The notes: generated from the sequence alone by a model not told the origin. A DNA stretch of 64,000 nucleotides from Hyphomicrobiales bacterium (GCA_900470095.1 UBZM01000021.1:277171-341170); one strand, 5' to 3'; counted from the stretch's first letter, positions 34,821-45,104 are shown. Program-made: numbers and translations.

Positions 34821-36647
34821 TTGAACGAAGGGGGGAACAACCTGGACCAAACCCCAATGGTCGAGAGCAGTCAGGATACCGACCGGCTCGCAGACCCGGA
34901 GGCTGTCGCTGTCCGTGAGGCCCTTGAACGCATCCTGACATCGGATGCGTTTCGCAGTGCGCCGCAGCTCTCTGCATTTCTGAACTTCATCGTGGAGCGC
35001 CGCATCGAAGGGCGCAGCTCGGAGCTCAAGGGTTACACCATTGCGGTTGAGGCCTTCGGCCGGCCGGCGGATTTCGACCCGCAGTCTGACCCCATCGTCA
35101 GGGTTGAGGCTGGCCGTCTGCGCAGGGCGTTAGGCCAGTATTATCAGGGAGATGGCGCCGAGGACACGATCCGCATCTCCATGCCGGTCGGCGCTTACGT
35201 TCCTGTCTTTGAACATCTTGGGGCTGCCGGGATGCTCGCCGAGCCGGCGCAGGAGCGCATGGCGCCCGGCGACGCTAGGGCGGCCCAGCAGCCGATCCCG
35301 GAGCGGCCGAACAGATACGGTTTCAGGCTCGGACACTGGCTCGCCGTGTTGGGGCTGGTCCTCCTCATCGTACCTCTCGCCACCTGGCACTACCTCCCGC
35401 CGCTCGAGACGACGCCGCAGCCCGACCCGCTGGTGCGCCAGGCCCAGCTGATCGAGGAGGCGGCGCGCCGCGCGGGCTCGAGCGCATCGGCTCATTTGCC
35501 GATGGTCGTCGTATCGCTGAGCGGCGCGGCCGATGACCCGGAGCTCGCCGGGCTGGTGCAGGCCTTCACCCGCCTCCTGGTCGATGCCCTGGCTCGGTTC
35601 GACGATCTCGTTACCGTCCGTACGCCGGCTGCCGGTGCAGACCTCTATAGCGGCGCAGACTACGTCTTCGAGATGAATGCGACGCGGCAAGGCGGGGCGA
35701 CGGAAGGCTTCGGCCGGCTGCGCTCCGTCAAGGACGGCCGTGTGGTCTGGACGACGTCCGCCATCCGGACGCTGCCGAAGGGAGAGGACGCTCCGGAATT
35801 GCGCGAGATCGCCCGGCGGCTCGCGGTCAGGCTTGCCGAGCCCTTCGGCATCATTCACGCCGACTATCGCCAGACGATGACGGCGTCGCCCATGCGCTGT
35901 GTCTTCCAGGCTCTGAATATCCGCCGCACCATGCGAGCCGAAGATCACCTTGCCGCCCGTAACTGCCTGGAGGGGGTTCTGGAGCGCGACCCGGCCTTTC
36001 ACCCCGCCTGGTCGCAGCTCGCCTTGCTGACGGTCGACGAATACACCGCCGGGCTCAATCCGCTGCCTGGCTCGCCGCTCGATCGCGCCTTGAGCGCCGC
36101 ATTGACGGCGGTCAGGCTGGCGCCCTCCAGCGCACGCGCGCAGCAGGCCATGATGGACGTGTACTTCGCGCGTGGCGCCTATGAAGATGCCTTCAGGGCG
36201 GGCCGGGCCGCGCTCGTCCGCAATCCCTACGATCCCGACATCATGGCCGATCTCGGTGCGCGCTATGTTCAGATCGGTCAGCCCTCAGAAGGCCTGCCGC
36301 TGCTGCAGCGGGCTGTGGCATCCAGCAGCGGCCGTCCTGCCTGGTACGATTTCTACGCCTTCCTGGCCGAGCATCTGATGGGCAATGATAAGCTCGCGGA
36401 TGCGCATGCTGCCATTTTTGTCGCCGATGACAGTCCGCTCAGCTTGCTTGGTCGAGCTCTCCACCTGGCGGGAAAGCGTGATGAGCCGGGCGTTTCCGCG
36501 GCCCTGCGACGGCTGGCGCAGGCGGCTCCGCTCTTCTCGATCGATGCCAGGCTTTACCTGTCGCGGATGGGGTTCAGCGAAGCCGTCATCGACCGGATCA
36601 TGTCGGATCTCGGGCCGCGTCGGCTCGAAGCCAGCGGCGTTCACTGA
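34821..36647 (+). CDS. Membrane protein with cyclase-associated N-terminal domain and TPR-like repeats
   Basis: The protein (608 codons from TTG 34821) has an N-terminal block (about 25-125: ALERILTSDAFRSAPQLSAFLNFIVERRIEGRSSELKGYTIAVEAFGR, then IVRVEAGRLRRALGQYY). This type of block is seen at the front of adenylate-cyclase-like and TPR signalling proteins. One membrane helix (LAVLGLVLLIVPLATWHYL, about 173-192) and a C-terminal half built of TPR-like helices follow. No nucleotide cyclase or kinase domain is present. The start is uncertain: a G-rich ribosome site (34828-34835) suits a CTG at 34842 better than TTG 34821, and ATG 34857 is too distant. Function unknown, probably signalling or scaffold. 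Confidence 0.72.
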   Translation: MNEGGNNLDQTPMVESSQDTDRLADPEAVAVREALERILTSDAFRSAPQLSAFLNFIVERRIEGRSSELKGYTIAVEAFGRPADFDPQSDPIVRVEAGRLRRALGQYYQGDGAEDTIRISMPVGAYVPVFEHLGAAGMLAEPAQERMAPGDARAAQQPIPERPNRYGFRLGHWLAVLGLVLLIVPLATWHYLPPLETTPQPDPLVRQAQLIEEAARRAGSSASAHLPMVVVSLSGAADDPELAGLVQAFTRLLVDALARFDDLVTVRTPAAGADLYSGADYVFEMNATRQGGATEGFGRLRSVKDGRVVWTTSAIRTLPKGEDAPELREIARRLAVRLAEPFGIIHADYRQTMTASPMRCVFQALNIRRTMRAEDHLAARNCLEGVLERDPAFHPAWSQLALLTVDEYTAGLNPLPGSPLDRALSAALTAVRLAPSSARAQQAMMDVYFARGAYEDAFRAGRAALVRNPYDPDIMADLGARYVQIGQPSEGLPLLQRAVASSSGRPAWYDFYAFLAEHLMGNDKLADAHAAIFVADDSPLSLLGRALHLAGKRDEPGVSAALRRLAQAAPLFSIDARLYLSRMGFSEAVIDRIMSDLGPRRLEASGVH

Positions 36648-36775
36648 GCGAAGTCCCGACCGTCGCCGCTTTTCGTCCATGGCCCTCGCATGCGCGTGAA
36701 CAGACGGTTAATGTCCGGTAGCAGAGTGATTCGTCGCTTTCATTCCCCAGCAACCTCTTTCGCGCGGTCGTCGCC

Positions 36776-38266
36776 TTGGCCCCTGTCCGCCTTACCGCCT
36801 TGCATCCTCTCGCCAGTGCCGTGACCGGCGTGGCGGCTGGCGCAATCGCGGTTCTCGCCTTGCCGGGAGCGCTGGCCAACGCCACTGGCCTCCTGCTGGC
36901 CGGGGCAGGGTTGGCGGCATCGGCCATCTTCTACGAGCGACGTGTCCTTGCGCAGCGCGAGCAGATCTTCGCGGCGATCGGCGAGGTCAAGGTTCGCCTG
37001 GCAACCAACGCGATCAGGCTTGACGGTTTGGCGCAGCGTGTCGAGCAACTGCCGATGAGCGAGGCCGATGCCGCGCCGGCACGCGCCGCGATCAATGAAC
37101 TGACGGCCGAGGTCGGACTGCTCGGCGACCTGCTGCAGCAAGTCGCGACGACGCTGGCAGATCACGACACGCAACTCTCGGCGGCGCAGGCCCGGCGCAC
37201 CGCCGAAACCACTCCCCCGCCGCCGGCGCCTGCTCCCGAGCTTGCCCGCGTTGCGCATCGCGAGGCGCTTGCTGCAGCGCGCGCTGAGGCCATTCAGGCC
37301 GAGCAGTTGCGCGCTGCCGATGAACGGGCCGCGATCATCAGCACGGCGCTGGCCGAGGGCAAGGTCGAGGTCCATCTCCAGCCGATTGTGCAGTTGCCGC
37401 AGCGCCGGACGCGTGGCTACGAGGCGCTCGTCCGTCTGCGTCTCGACGAGAGCACCTTGCTGCTTCCCGCCGAATTCCTGGCGATCGTCGAGGAGCGGGG
37501 TTTCGGTCCGACGCTTGATGCACTGGTCCTGACGCGCACGCTGGCGATCGCGCGCCATCTGGGATCCAAGGACGGCGGCCTGTTTGTGGCCTGCAATTTC
37601 AGCGCTGCGACCTGGGCCTCGTCGCAGGCTCTGGTGACCCTCTCCCGTATTCTCGACAAATATCGTGAGCACGCCGGCCATCTGGTGATCGAGATGCCGC
37701 AGCGCGTCTTCCGCGCCCTGGAACCGACCAGCCTTGGCCTGCTCGGGGCGATGTCCGCCAATGGCGTGCGCTTCGCGCTCGACCATGTCGGCGATCTTCG
37801 CTTCGACCCGGCATCGCTGCATGATCGTGGCATTCGCTTCGTGAAAGTGCCGGCCGCCCTGCTGCAGGCCGAAGCCGAACGCTCGTCGATCGACATCGCC
37901 GCCGCCGATCTCGCGGCTCAGCTCGCGCGGGCTTCGATCATCCTCGTCGCCGAGAAGATCGAGGATGATCCGACTGTCGCGGACATGATCGAGCTTGGCG
38001 TGACCTATGCCCAGGGGCTGGTGATTTCGCCGCCGCGACCGGTCAAGCCGGAGGTCTTTGCCGATCCCGAGCCGGCGAAGCCCGTCGCTCAGGCGCCCGA
38101 GCCGGAGCGGTCCGCCGCACGGATCTCGGCCGAGATTCTGGGCTATCCCACTGCCGGCACATCGCCCGCGGCAGCGCTGCCAGCACCGCCGAGCGGGCCT
38201 GCGCAGAAGGGCCCGGCACCCGAGCGCCTGCCGTTCCGCGCCGTGCTGCGCCGCGCCAGCGCCTGA
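36776..38266 (+). CDS. Membrane-anchored EAL-domain protein, degenerate
   Basis: This 496-residue protein has two N-terminal hydrophobic segments, a coiled-coil linker (about 70-135) and an EAL domain (about 190-420). The EAL motif is kept (GYEALVRLR), as are the Asn in CNFSAAT, the Lys in IRFVKVPA and the Glu in LVAEKIEDD. The metal-binding DDFGTG is changed to LDHVGD, leaving one Asp. It is more likely a c-di-GMP sensor or inactive homologue than an active phosphodiesterase. A Pro/Ala-rich tail follows. The start (TTG 36776) has no clear ribosome site and may be misplaced. Confidence 0.8.
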   Translation: MAPVRLTALHPLASAVTGVAAGAIAVLALPGALANATGLLLAGAGLAASAIFYERRVLAQREQIFAAIGEVKVRLATNAIRLDGLAQRVEQLPMSEADAAPARAAINELTAEVGLLGDLLQQVATTLADHDTQLSAAQARRTAETTPPPPAPAPELARVAHREALAAARAEAIQAEQLRAADERAAIISTALAEGKVEVHLQPIVQLPQRRTRGYEALVRLRLDESTLLLPAEFLAIVEERGFGPTLDALVLTRTLAIARHLGSKDGGLFVACNFSAATWASSQALVTLSRILDKYREHAGHLVIEMPQRVFRALEPTSLGLLGAMSANGVRFALDHVGDLRFDPASLHDRGIRFVKVPAALLQAEAERSSIDIAAADLAAQLARASIILVAEKIEDDPTVADMIELGVTYAQGLVISPPRPVKPEVFADPEPAKPVAQAPEPERSAARISAEILGYPTAGTSPAAALPAPPSGPAQKGPAPERLPFRAVLRRASA

Positions 38267-38341
38267 CAAAACCCTATCGTTGTCCGTTCCGACAGCCTAA
38301 ACCGGCACCGTGCTGCGCTGCCGTCGCGCCGCATAGCCCAA

Positions 38342-39235
38342 TTGGTTTCAGTGGAGTTGACCGCTTTGCAGCCTGCCAAGACCGCGCCCACCGTCGCATT
38401 GACCGGATTCTCCGAAATCACCGACCGGTTCGATCTCTGCCTGTGCGATATCTGGGGGGTCGTCCATAACGGTGTGGTGGCTCATCAGGACGCCTGCGAT
38501 GCGCTGGTTGCGATGCGGGAACGCGGTGTTTCCGTCGTGCTGGTGACCAACGCTCCCCGTCCCCGCCGTGAAATCGAGGTCCAGCTCGCACGCTTTGCCG
38601 TGCCGGAGGCTGCCTATGATGCGATCGTGACCTCGGGCGATGTCTGCCGGGCGCTGATCGAGGAAAGGTCCGGCGAGCCGGTCTTCATGCTCGGCCCCGA
38701 CCGCGACCTGCCCCTGATCGCCGGCCTGGATGCGCCGCGCGTCTCACCCGCGGAGGCGCGCTACGTGCTCTGCACGGGATTATTCGACGACGAGACCGAG
38801 ACGGCCGAGACCTATGCCGGACTCTTCGCCGATCTCGTCGCCCGCGATCTCGTGATGATCTGCGCCAATCCCGATCTGGTGGTCGATCGCGGTGGCAAGA
38901 TCGTGCCTTGCGCCGGCTCGCTCGCGCTGGCCTATGAGGAGATCGGCGGCACGGTGATCTATGCCGGCAAGCCGCATCGACCGATTTATGAAATGGCACT
39001 GCGCATCGCCGAAGCGCGACGCGGCAAGCCCGTTCCGCCGGACCGGATTTGCGCAATCGGTGATGCGATTCGGACCGACATCGCCGGCGCGAACGCCTTC
39101 GGCGCGGCGAGCGTCATGGTGCTGGCGGGCATCCACGCCCAGGATCTTGTCGAGAAATCGTGGGAAGAGCGCCACGGCTGGTTCGCAGTGCAGCATCAGC
39201 GCCCGGATTACGCGATTCCGCAACTCGTCTGGTGA
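38342..39235 (+). CDS. TIGR01459 family HAD-type hydrolase
   Basis: This is a haloacid-dehalogenase-superfamily phosphatase of the IIA subclass (about 290 residues). Motif I is LCDIWGVVHNG, which keeps the nucleophilic Asp but has Trp at the +2 position, as in this family. Motif II is VLVTNAPRPRRE, the IIA cap follows, and the Lys/Asp end motifs are YAGKPHRPIYE and CAIGDAIRTDIAGANAFG. Start codons are ambiguous: TTG 38342, GTG 38351 or TTG 38366, the last having GGAG (38353-38356) at good spacing. The substrate is unknown, probably a sugar phosphate or nucleotide. Confidence 0.85.
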   Translation: MVSVELTALQPAKTAPTVALTGFSEITDRFDLCLCDIWGVVHNGVVAHQDACDALVAMRERGVSVVLVTNAPRPRREIEVQLARFAVPEAAYDAIVTSGDVCRALIEERSGEPVFMLGPDRDLPLIAGLDAPRVSPAEARYVLCTGLFDDETETAETYAGLFADLVARDLVMICANPDLVVDRGGKIVPCAGSLALAYEEIGGTVIYAGKPHRPIYEMALRIAEARRGKPVPPDRICAIGDAIRTDIAGANAFGAASVMVLAGIHAQDLVEKSWEERHGWFAVQHQRPDYAIPQLVW

Positions 39236-39248
39236 GGTCCCGCCACGC

Positions 39249-39632
39249 TCAGGCGTGGCAGACCGCTTCCATCTTGACCTTCAGGGTCTGGGCGTTGAAC
39301 GGCTTGACGATATAGTTGTTCACGCCGGCCTTCTTGGCGGCGATGACGTTCTCGGTCTTCGATTCGGCCGTGACCATGATGAACGGCGTCGTCGCGAGGG
39401 CATCTTCCTCGCGCACGCGCTGGAGCAGCTCGAAGCCGGTCATCGGCTCCATGTTCCAGTCGGAGATGACGAGGCCGTATTTCTTGTCGCGCATCTTGGC
39501 GATGGCGGTCGAGCCGTCCGACGCATCGTCGACATTCTCGAATCCGAGCTGCTTGAGCAGGTTCCGAATGATCCGGACCATCGTCTGGTAGTCGTCGACC
39601 ACGAGGATGGGCATGGACGGATCGAGAGCCAT
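39249..39632 (-). CDS. CheY-like single-domain response regulator
   Basis: This 127-residue receiver domain carries no output domain. The acidic pair Asp13/Asp14 (VVDDYQ), phosphoacceptor Asp58 (VISDWNM), Thr88 (MVTAES) and Lys110 (YIVKPF) are all present, so it should be phosphorylatable. The sequence NMEPMTGFELLQRVR is like CheY of rhizobial chemotaxis systems. GGAG lies 8 nt before ATG 39632. No other chemotaxis gene is in the window, so it may be a solitary CheY used in motility or in stress signalling. Confidence 0.9.
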   Translation of the reverse strand: MALDPSMPILVVDDYQTMVRIIRNLLKQLGFENVDDASDGSTAIAKMRDKKYGLVISDWNMEPMTGFELLQRVREEDALATTPFIMVTAESKTENVIAAKKAGVNNYIVKPFNAQTLKVKMEAVCHA

Positions 39633-39886
39633 TCTGGTGCTCCAAGCGTAACGACGGCAGCGCGGGGCAATACCCGCGCGCGGACCGCCTTCAGTGAGTG
39701 GCGACCATGCCGGGAGTGATAGGGCACCGGCGTTTCGAAGCGGTTAATTTGAATGAAAACTGACGCAAGGGAAGCATCTCTCCGGCCGCGGCACCAAAGT
39801 CGCATGGCCGAGGCGGCGGGGCTGTGTCATTCTATGTTGCGCCGCAACAAGGGCGGCGCATCAAAATTGCATCGGCAGCCGGACCA

Positions 39887-40330
39887 ATGAACGCAGTCTC
39901 CTATCAGGTTCATGCTTTCGAAGACCTCGCGATCGGTCAAAGCGAAAGTCTGATGCGCACGGTGATGGAGCGGGATGTCTCGCTCTTCGCCGATCTCTCA
40001 GGGGACGCCAATCCGATCCATCTTTGCGAGCGTTATGCGGCGGGCACGAAGTTCGGCCAGCGCATCGCACACGGAATGCTGACTGCGAGCCTCGTATCCG
40101 CGCTGCTCGGCACGAAATTGCCAGGGCCGGGCGCCGTCTACCTGTCGCAAACGCTCACCTTCCTTGCGCCGGTCAAGATCGGCGATGTCGTCACGGCGCG
40201 GGTCGAAGTGGTCGAACTCGTTGCCGAGCGTCGGCGCGCGCGCCTGTTCTGTGACTGTGTCGTCGACGGCAAGGCCGTGCTCGAGGGAGAGGCCTGGGTC
40301 GCCTTGCCGCCGGCAAAGCCAAAGGCCTGA
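39887..40330 (+). CDS. MaoC-type (R)-specific enoyl-CoA hydratase
   Basis: This 147-residue hot-dog-fold hydratase has the hydratase-2 motif with its catalytic Asp and His (FADLSGDANPIHLCERYAAGTKFGQRIAHGML). Enzymes of this type link fatty-acid oxidation to polyhydroxyalkanoate by making (R)-3-hydroxyacyl-CoA. ATG 39887 gives the family length; the frame upstream to 39824 has no similarity. The 254 bp to the divergent cheY hold both promoters and show nothing else distinct. No PHA gene lies nearby. Confidence 0.88.
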   Translation: MNAVSYQVHAFEDLAIGQSESLMRTVMERDVSLFADLSGDANPIHLCERYAAGTKFGQRIAHGMLTASLVSALLGTKLPGPGAVYLSQTLTFLAPVKIGDVVTARVEVVELVAERRRARLFCDCVVDGKAVLEGEAWVALPPAKPKA

Positions 40331-40429
40331 ACCCGGGCGCTTGCATCCGGCGTCCTTGACGCTGCTGGCCTGAACCGCCATTGACTGCCGCGCGCGGGCA
40401 TGCCCCGCCGAGGCGGAACCCTTCGTGCC

Positions 40430-41413
40430 ATGACCCGTCCTGCCGCCGCGCCGTCTTCCGGCCGGCCTCATGTTTTCGTCCTCGATGGCGACAGCCCGGT
40501 TCCGGACAGCTTGCGCGGGGCGGTGCTGGCGCTGGGCAATTTCGACGGTGTCCATCGCGGCCATGCCGAACTCGCGCATGTCGCGGTCGCCATGGCGGCC
40601 AAGCAGGGCTGCGAGGCCGCCGCCTTCACCTTCGAGCCGCACCCGCGATCGGTCTTCAGCCCCGAGCGCCCGGTCTTTCGCCTGACGCCACCTGACGTCA
40701 AGGGGGAGCTGCTGGCCCAGGCCGGGCTGAAGCGAAGCTTCGTGCTGCCCTTCGATCGCGCCATTGCGGCCGTGAGCGCCGAGAGTTTCGTCGACGACCT
40801 GCTGCTCGAGCGGCTGGGCGTCGGCGGGCTCGTCTGCGGCTACGACTTCCACTTCGGCAAGGGCCGCGCCGGCTCGCCCGAGATGCTGCAGGCGAGGGCG
40901 GGCGCACGCGGTGTCCCGGTGACGGTGGTTCCGCCCTATTCCTGGGCGGGGGAGCCGGTCTCCTCGACCCTGATCCGCACCGCGCTGGAAGCCGGAGATG
41001 TCGGCCGCGCAGCAGAGTTCCTGGGGCGGCCCTGGTTCGTGCGCGGCGAGATCGCCCATGGCGACAAGCGTGGGCGCGATCTCGGTTACCCCACCGCCAA
41101 CATGCATCTCGCCCATGACTGCCGCCTGAAATTCGGCATCTATGCCGTCAGGATGAAGGTCGACGGCGTCTGGCGCGACGGCGTGGCGAGTTTCGGCCGT
41201 CGCCCGACCTTCGATGACGGTGCGCCGCGGCTTGAGACCTTCCTCTTCGATTTCGCAGGCGATCTCTATGGCAAGGTCGTGGATGTCGCACTGATCGCCT
41301 GGCTGCGGGGCGAGGAAAAATTCGACTCGCTCGAAGCCCTGATCGTGCAAATGGACAAGGACAGCGCCCGGGCCCGCGCCATTCTGGCGCAAACACCGCC
41401 CTTCCTTCCTTAA
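40430..41413 (+). CDS. ribF: Bifunctional riboflavin kinase / FAD synthetase
   Basis: RibF makes FMN and then FAD. The N-terminal nucleotidyltransferase domain shows ALGNFDGVHRGHAEL and FTFEPHPRSVF. The GYDFHFGKGRAGSPEML segment, the EPVSSTLIR motif and the C-terminal flavokinase GDKRGRDLGYPTANMHL follow in order. From ATG 40430 the product is 327 residues, a normal length; ATG 40400 is possible. No FMN riboswitch is visible upstream. ileS follows, an arrangement common in proteobacteria (ribF-ileS-lspA). Confidence 0.93.
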   Translation: MTRPAAAPSSGRPHVFVLDGDSPVPDSLRGAVLALGNFDGVHRGHAELAHVAVAMAAKQGCEAAAFTFEPHPRSVFSPERPVFRLTPPDVKGELLAQAGLKRSFVLPFDRAIAAVSAESFVDDLLLERLGVGGLVCGYDFHFGKGRAGSPEMLQARAGARGVPVTVVPPYSWAGEPVSSTLIRTALEAGDVGRAAEFLGRPWFVRGEIAHGDKRGRDLGYPTANMHLAHDCRLKFGIYAVRMKVDGVWRDGVASFGRRPTFDDGAPRLETFLFDFAGDLYGKVVDVALIAWLRGEEKFDSLEALIVQMDKDSARARAILAQTPPFLP

Positions 41414-41619
41414 CCTGCCCCTGTTAGAAGCCGTTCATGCTCGCTCATTGCGCCCAGATCATAGAGTTGCTCCGGCGAATTACGGGCCCGGCTGACGCTG
41501 CCCTGCGCTGATCGCAGGAGTCCGCGCAAGCCGGGATGACCGCCGCTTTCCCTTGTCCTTAAGGACCGGTGACGCGCCAGCCATGCATGGCCCGCCAGTC
41601 CAGCTGCCCGAGCCGGATC

Positions 41620-44619
41620 ATGAACGAACAGTCCAATTCCGCCCCGTCGAAAAGCGTTGATTATTCGCAGACGCTGTTCCTGCCCCAAACCGAATTTCCG
41701 ATGCGCGCCGGCTTGCCGCAACGCGAGCCGGAACTGCTCGCCCGCTGGCAGACGATCGAGCTCTATCGCAAGCTGCGTGAGAGCGCGAAGGGCCGCGACC
41801 GTTTCATCCTGCATGATGGCCCGCCCTATGCGAACGGCCATCTCCATATCGGTCATGCGCTCAACAAGGTGCTGAAGGACCTTGTCGTCCGCTCGCAGCA
41901 GATGCTCGGCCATGACGCCAACTATGTGCCGGGCTGGGATTGCCATGGCCTGCCGATCGAGTGGAAGATCGAGGAGCAATATCGGGCCAAGGGCCTGAAC
42001 AAGGACGATGTGCCGGTCGTTGAATTCCGCAAGGAATGCCGTGCCTTTGCCGAGCACTGGGTCAATGTTCAGCGCGAGGAGTTCAAGCGCCTGGGTGTCG
42101 AGGGCGACTGGGCCGATCCCTACCTGACCATGGCGTTTCCCGCCGAGGCGCAGATCGCCCGCGAGATCATGAAATTCGCGGAAACGGGCCAACTCTATCG
42201 CGGCTCCAAGCCGGTGATGTGGTCCGTGGTCGAGAAGACCGCGCTGGCCGAGGCGGAGGTCGAGTACGAGGAGCACACGAGCGATACGGTGTTCGTGGCC
42301 TTTCCCGTCGTGTCCGGGGCCGAGGCTCTGGCCGGCGCCTCGGTCGTGATCTGGACGACGACACCCTGGACGATCCCCGGCAACAGGGCGATCTCCTTCC
42401 ACCACAAGATCGCCTATGGGCTCTATCGGGTGACCGCGGCGGCCGAGGGCAACTGGGCGAAGGTCGGCGCGACCTATGTGCTGGCGAAGGCCCTGGCCGA
42501 GAGCGTGTTCAAGGCGGCGAAGGTCGACGCCTTCGAACTGGTTCGCGATGTCGATGCCTCCGAGCTGAATGGCCTGACCGCCGCCCATCCGCTGCGCGGC
42601 CATGGCTACGACTTCGATGTGCCGTTGCTCGACGGCGACCATGTCACCGACGATGCCGGTACGGGCTTCGTCCACACCGCTCCCGGCCATGGTCGCGAGG
42701 ATTTCGATATCTGGATGGCGAGTGGCCGCAAGCTCACTGAGCGCGGAATCGATACGCTTATCCCCTACACTGTGGATGCCGACGGTCGCTTTACCAAGGA
42801 CGCGCCGGGCTTCGAGGGCCGGCAGGTCATCACCGACAAGGGCGAGAAGGGCGACGCCAACGACGCTGTGATCAAGGCGCTGGCGGCAAGCGGCAACATC
42901 ATCGCGCGCGGGCGGTTGAAGCATCAGTATCCGCATAGCTGGCGCTCGAAAAAGCCGGTCATCTTCCGCAACACGCCGCAATGGTTCATCGCCATGGACA
43001 AGCCGCTCGGCGACGCGTCGGGCGGCCCCGATGTGCCGTCCACGCCCGGCGGCAACGTCGATACGCTGCGCACCCGCGCGCTCAGGGCGATCAAGGAAAC
43101 CGAATGGGTTCCCGCGGCCGGCGAGAACCGCATCACCGGCATGATCGCCAACCGTCCTGACTGGGTTGTCTCGCGCCAGCGCGCCTGGGGCGTGCCGATC
43201 ACCGTCTTCGTCGAGAAGGACAGCAGCACGATCCTCGTCGATCCAAGGGTCAACGCTGCGATCGCCGATGCCTTCGAGATCGAGGGGGCCGACGCCTGGT
43301 TCACCGATGTCGACGGCGCGCGCTTCCTGAAGCCCTTCGGCTACGATCCCAAGATGTATGAGCGCGTCACCGACGTGCTCGATGTCTGGTTCGATTCAGG
43401 CTCGACCCACGCCTTCACACTGGAGAAGCGGCCGGATCTGCGTGCCCGCCGGCGCGGCGAGGGCGGCAATGACCGGGTGATGTATCTGGAAGGGTCTGAT
43501 CAGCACCGCGGCTGGTTCCATTCGAGCCTGCTCGAAAGCTGCGGCACGCGCGGCCGGGCGCCCTATGACATCGTGCTGACCCACGGCTTCTGTCTCGACG
43601 AGAAGGGCGAGAAGATGTCGAAGTCGAAGGGCAACGTCACGGCGCCGCAGGACGTCATCAAGGAATCCGGCGCCGATATCCTGCGCCTCTGGGTCGCGGC
43701 GGCGGACTATTCCGACGATCTGCGCATCGGCAAGGAAATCCTCAAGACCTTCGTCGAGACCTACCGCAAGCTGCGCAACACCATGCGCTGGATGCTCGGT
43801 ACGCTCGCGCATTTCAGCGAGGACATCCGCGTCGCTTCGCCGGCGTCGATGCCCGAGCTCGAGCGCTTGATGCTGCACCGCCTTGCGGAGCTTGGGCCGC
43901 AGGTCGAGGAGGCCTATCGGACCTATGATTACAAGCGGGTCGTGACGCTGCTCTCGCAGTTCATGAACACGGAGCTGTCGGCCTTCTATTTCGACGTCCG
44001 CAAGGACGCGCTCTATTGCGACCCGCTCTCGAGCCATGTCCGCAAGAGCGCGCTGACAGTGGTCGACCATCTCCTGCGCTGCCTCGCAACCTGGCTGGCG
44101 CCGATCCTGGTCTTCACCACCGAGGAAGCCTGGCTCGAGCGCTATCCGGAGCAAAAGGCTCTGGGCGGTTCCGTGCATCTCGAAGCCTTTGCCGAGGCTC
44201 CGCAGAGCTGGCTCGATCCGGAGCTGGCCGAGCGTTGGAGCAAGATCCGCCGCGTTCGGCGTGTCGTCACCGGGGCACTCGAACTGGAACGTGCGGCCAA
44301 GCGCATCGGCTCTTCGCTCGAGGCTGCGCCGGAGGTTCATATCGCCGATCCCGATCTGCTGGCGGCGCTGTCGGGAGTCGATCTCGCCGAGATCTGCATC
44401 ACGTCGGGTGTCAAGGTTGTCGCGGGCGAAGGGCCGGAGGATGGCTTCCGGCTTCCGGAAGTGCCCGGCGTTGCTGTCGTCCCGGTCCGCGCCAGCGGCG
44501 TGAAATGCGCCCGGTCCTGGAAGTATTTCGATCCGGCGACCGCCGAGCGCGACCATCCCGACGTCACCCCGCGTGACGCCAGGGCCTTGCGGGAGCTCGG
44601 CAAGGCGGCCGGGCGATGA
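41620..44619 (+). CDS. ileS: Isoleucyl-tRNA synthetase
   Basis: This class I aminoacyl-tRNA synthetase of 999 residues charges tRNA-Ile. The HIGH motif is at residues 76-79 ([12 protein letters not shown]), the editing domain shows [16 protein letters not shown], and KMSKSKGNV (about 665) completes the active site. The C-terminal zinc finger of E. coli IleS is reduced: only [10 protein letters not shown] remains, with Ser at the second Cys position and no later Cys pair. ATG 41620 fits the family N-terminus; the frame from 41569 adds non-conserved residues. The stop overlaps lspA by 4 bp (ATGA). Confidence 0.95.
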   Translation: MNEQSNSAPSKSVDYSQTLFLPQTEFPMRAGLPQREPELLARWQTIELYRKLRESAKGRDRFILHDGPPYANGHLHIGHALNKVLKDLVVRSQQMLGHDANYVPGWDCHGLPIEWKIEEQYRAKGLNKDDVPVVEFRKECRAFAEHWVNVQREEFKRLGVEGDWADPYLTMAFPAEAQIAREIMKFAETGQLYRGSKPVMWSVVEKTALAEAEVEYEEHTSDTVFVAFPVVSGAEALAGASVVIWTTTPWTIPGNRAISFHHKIAYGLYRVTAAAEGNWAKVGATYVLAKALAESVFKAAKVDAFELVRDVDASELNGLTAAHPLRGHGYDFDVPLLDGDHVTDDAGTGFVHTAPGHGREDFDIWMASGRKLTERGIDTLIPYTVDADGRFTKDAPGFEGRQVITDKGEKGDANDAVIKALAASGNIIARGRLKHQYPHSWRSKKPVIFRNTPQWFIAMDKPLGDASGGPDVPSTPGGNVDTLRTRALRAIKETEWVPAAGENRITGMIANRPDWVVSRQRAWGVPITVFVEKDSSTILVDPRVNAAIADAFEIEGADAWFTDVDGARFLKPFGYDPKMYERVTDVLDVWFDSGSTHAFTLEKRPDLRARRRGEGGNDRVMYLEGSDQHRGWFHSSLLESCGTRGRAPYDIVLTHGFCLDEKGEKMSKSKGNVTAPQDVIKESGADILRLWVAAADYSDDLRIGKEILKTFVETYRKLRNTMRWMLGTLAHFSEDIRVASPASMPELERLMLHRLAELGPQVEEAYRTYDYKRVVTLLSQFMNTELSAFYFDVRKDALYCDPLSSHVRKSALTVVDHLLRCLATWLAPILVFTTEEAWLERYPEQKALGGSVHLEAFAEAPQSWLDPELAERWSKIRRVRRVVTGALELERAAKRIGSSLEAAPEVHIADPDLLAALSGVDLAEICITSGVKVVAGEGPEDGFRLPEVPGVAVVPVRASGVKCARSWKYFDPATAERDHPDVTPRDARALRELGKAAGR

Positions 44620-45104
44620 CCTCGCTGCGCCGCTTCGGGATTGGGATCGTCGCGCTGGTCTTCGTGCTGGACCAGGCGTTGAAGCTCTGGCTGGTCTTCG
44701 GCTTGCATCTCGGTGAAACCGGTCCCTATGAGCTGACGCCCTTCATGACCATCGTGCTGGCCTGGAACCGCGGCATTTCCTACGGGCTGTTCCAGCAGGA
44801 GGGGAATCTCGGGCCCTGGCTGCTGGTGCTGCTGTCCGTCGTCGCCGCCATCTGGCTTAGCCGCTGGATGTGGCGGGCAACGGACCGGCTGACGGTCGCA
44901 AGTCTGGCGCTCATCGTCGGCGGCGCGCTTGGTAACGGCGTCGATCGGGCTGTGTACGGCGCCGTCGTCGACTTCGTTCACCTGCATTATGGCAGCTTCA
45001 GTTGGTACATCTTCAACATTGCCGATGCGGCTATCGTTGTCGGTGTGCTCGGTCTCCTGTATGAGTCCTTCCGCCCTGACGCCTCAAAGTCTGCACGGGC
45101 TTGA
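44616..45104 (+). CDS. lspA: Lipoprotein signal peptidase (signal peptidase II)
   Basis: LspA cleaves prolipoprotein signal peptides in the inner membrane. The protein has 162 residues and four membrane helices. The catalytic aspartates are Asp119 ([12 protein letters not shown]) and Asp137 ([11 protein letters not shown]), and the conserved [11 protein letters not shown] loop and GALGNGVDR motif are present. Start and ileS stop overlap as ATGA, so the two are coupled. Confidence 0.94.
   Translation: MTSLRRFGIGIVALVFVLDQALKLWLVFGLHLGETGPYELTPFMTIVLAWNRGISYGLFQQEGNLGPWLLVLLSVVAAIWLSRWMWRATDRLTVASLALIVGGALGNGVDRAVYGAVVDFVHLHYGSFSWYIFNIADAAIVVGVLGLLYESFRPDASKSARA

Noticed and set aside
40331..40429. 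FMN riboswitch in front of ribF
   Set aside because: The gap is only about 100 bp and shows none of the conserved RFN-element segments.
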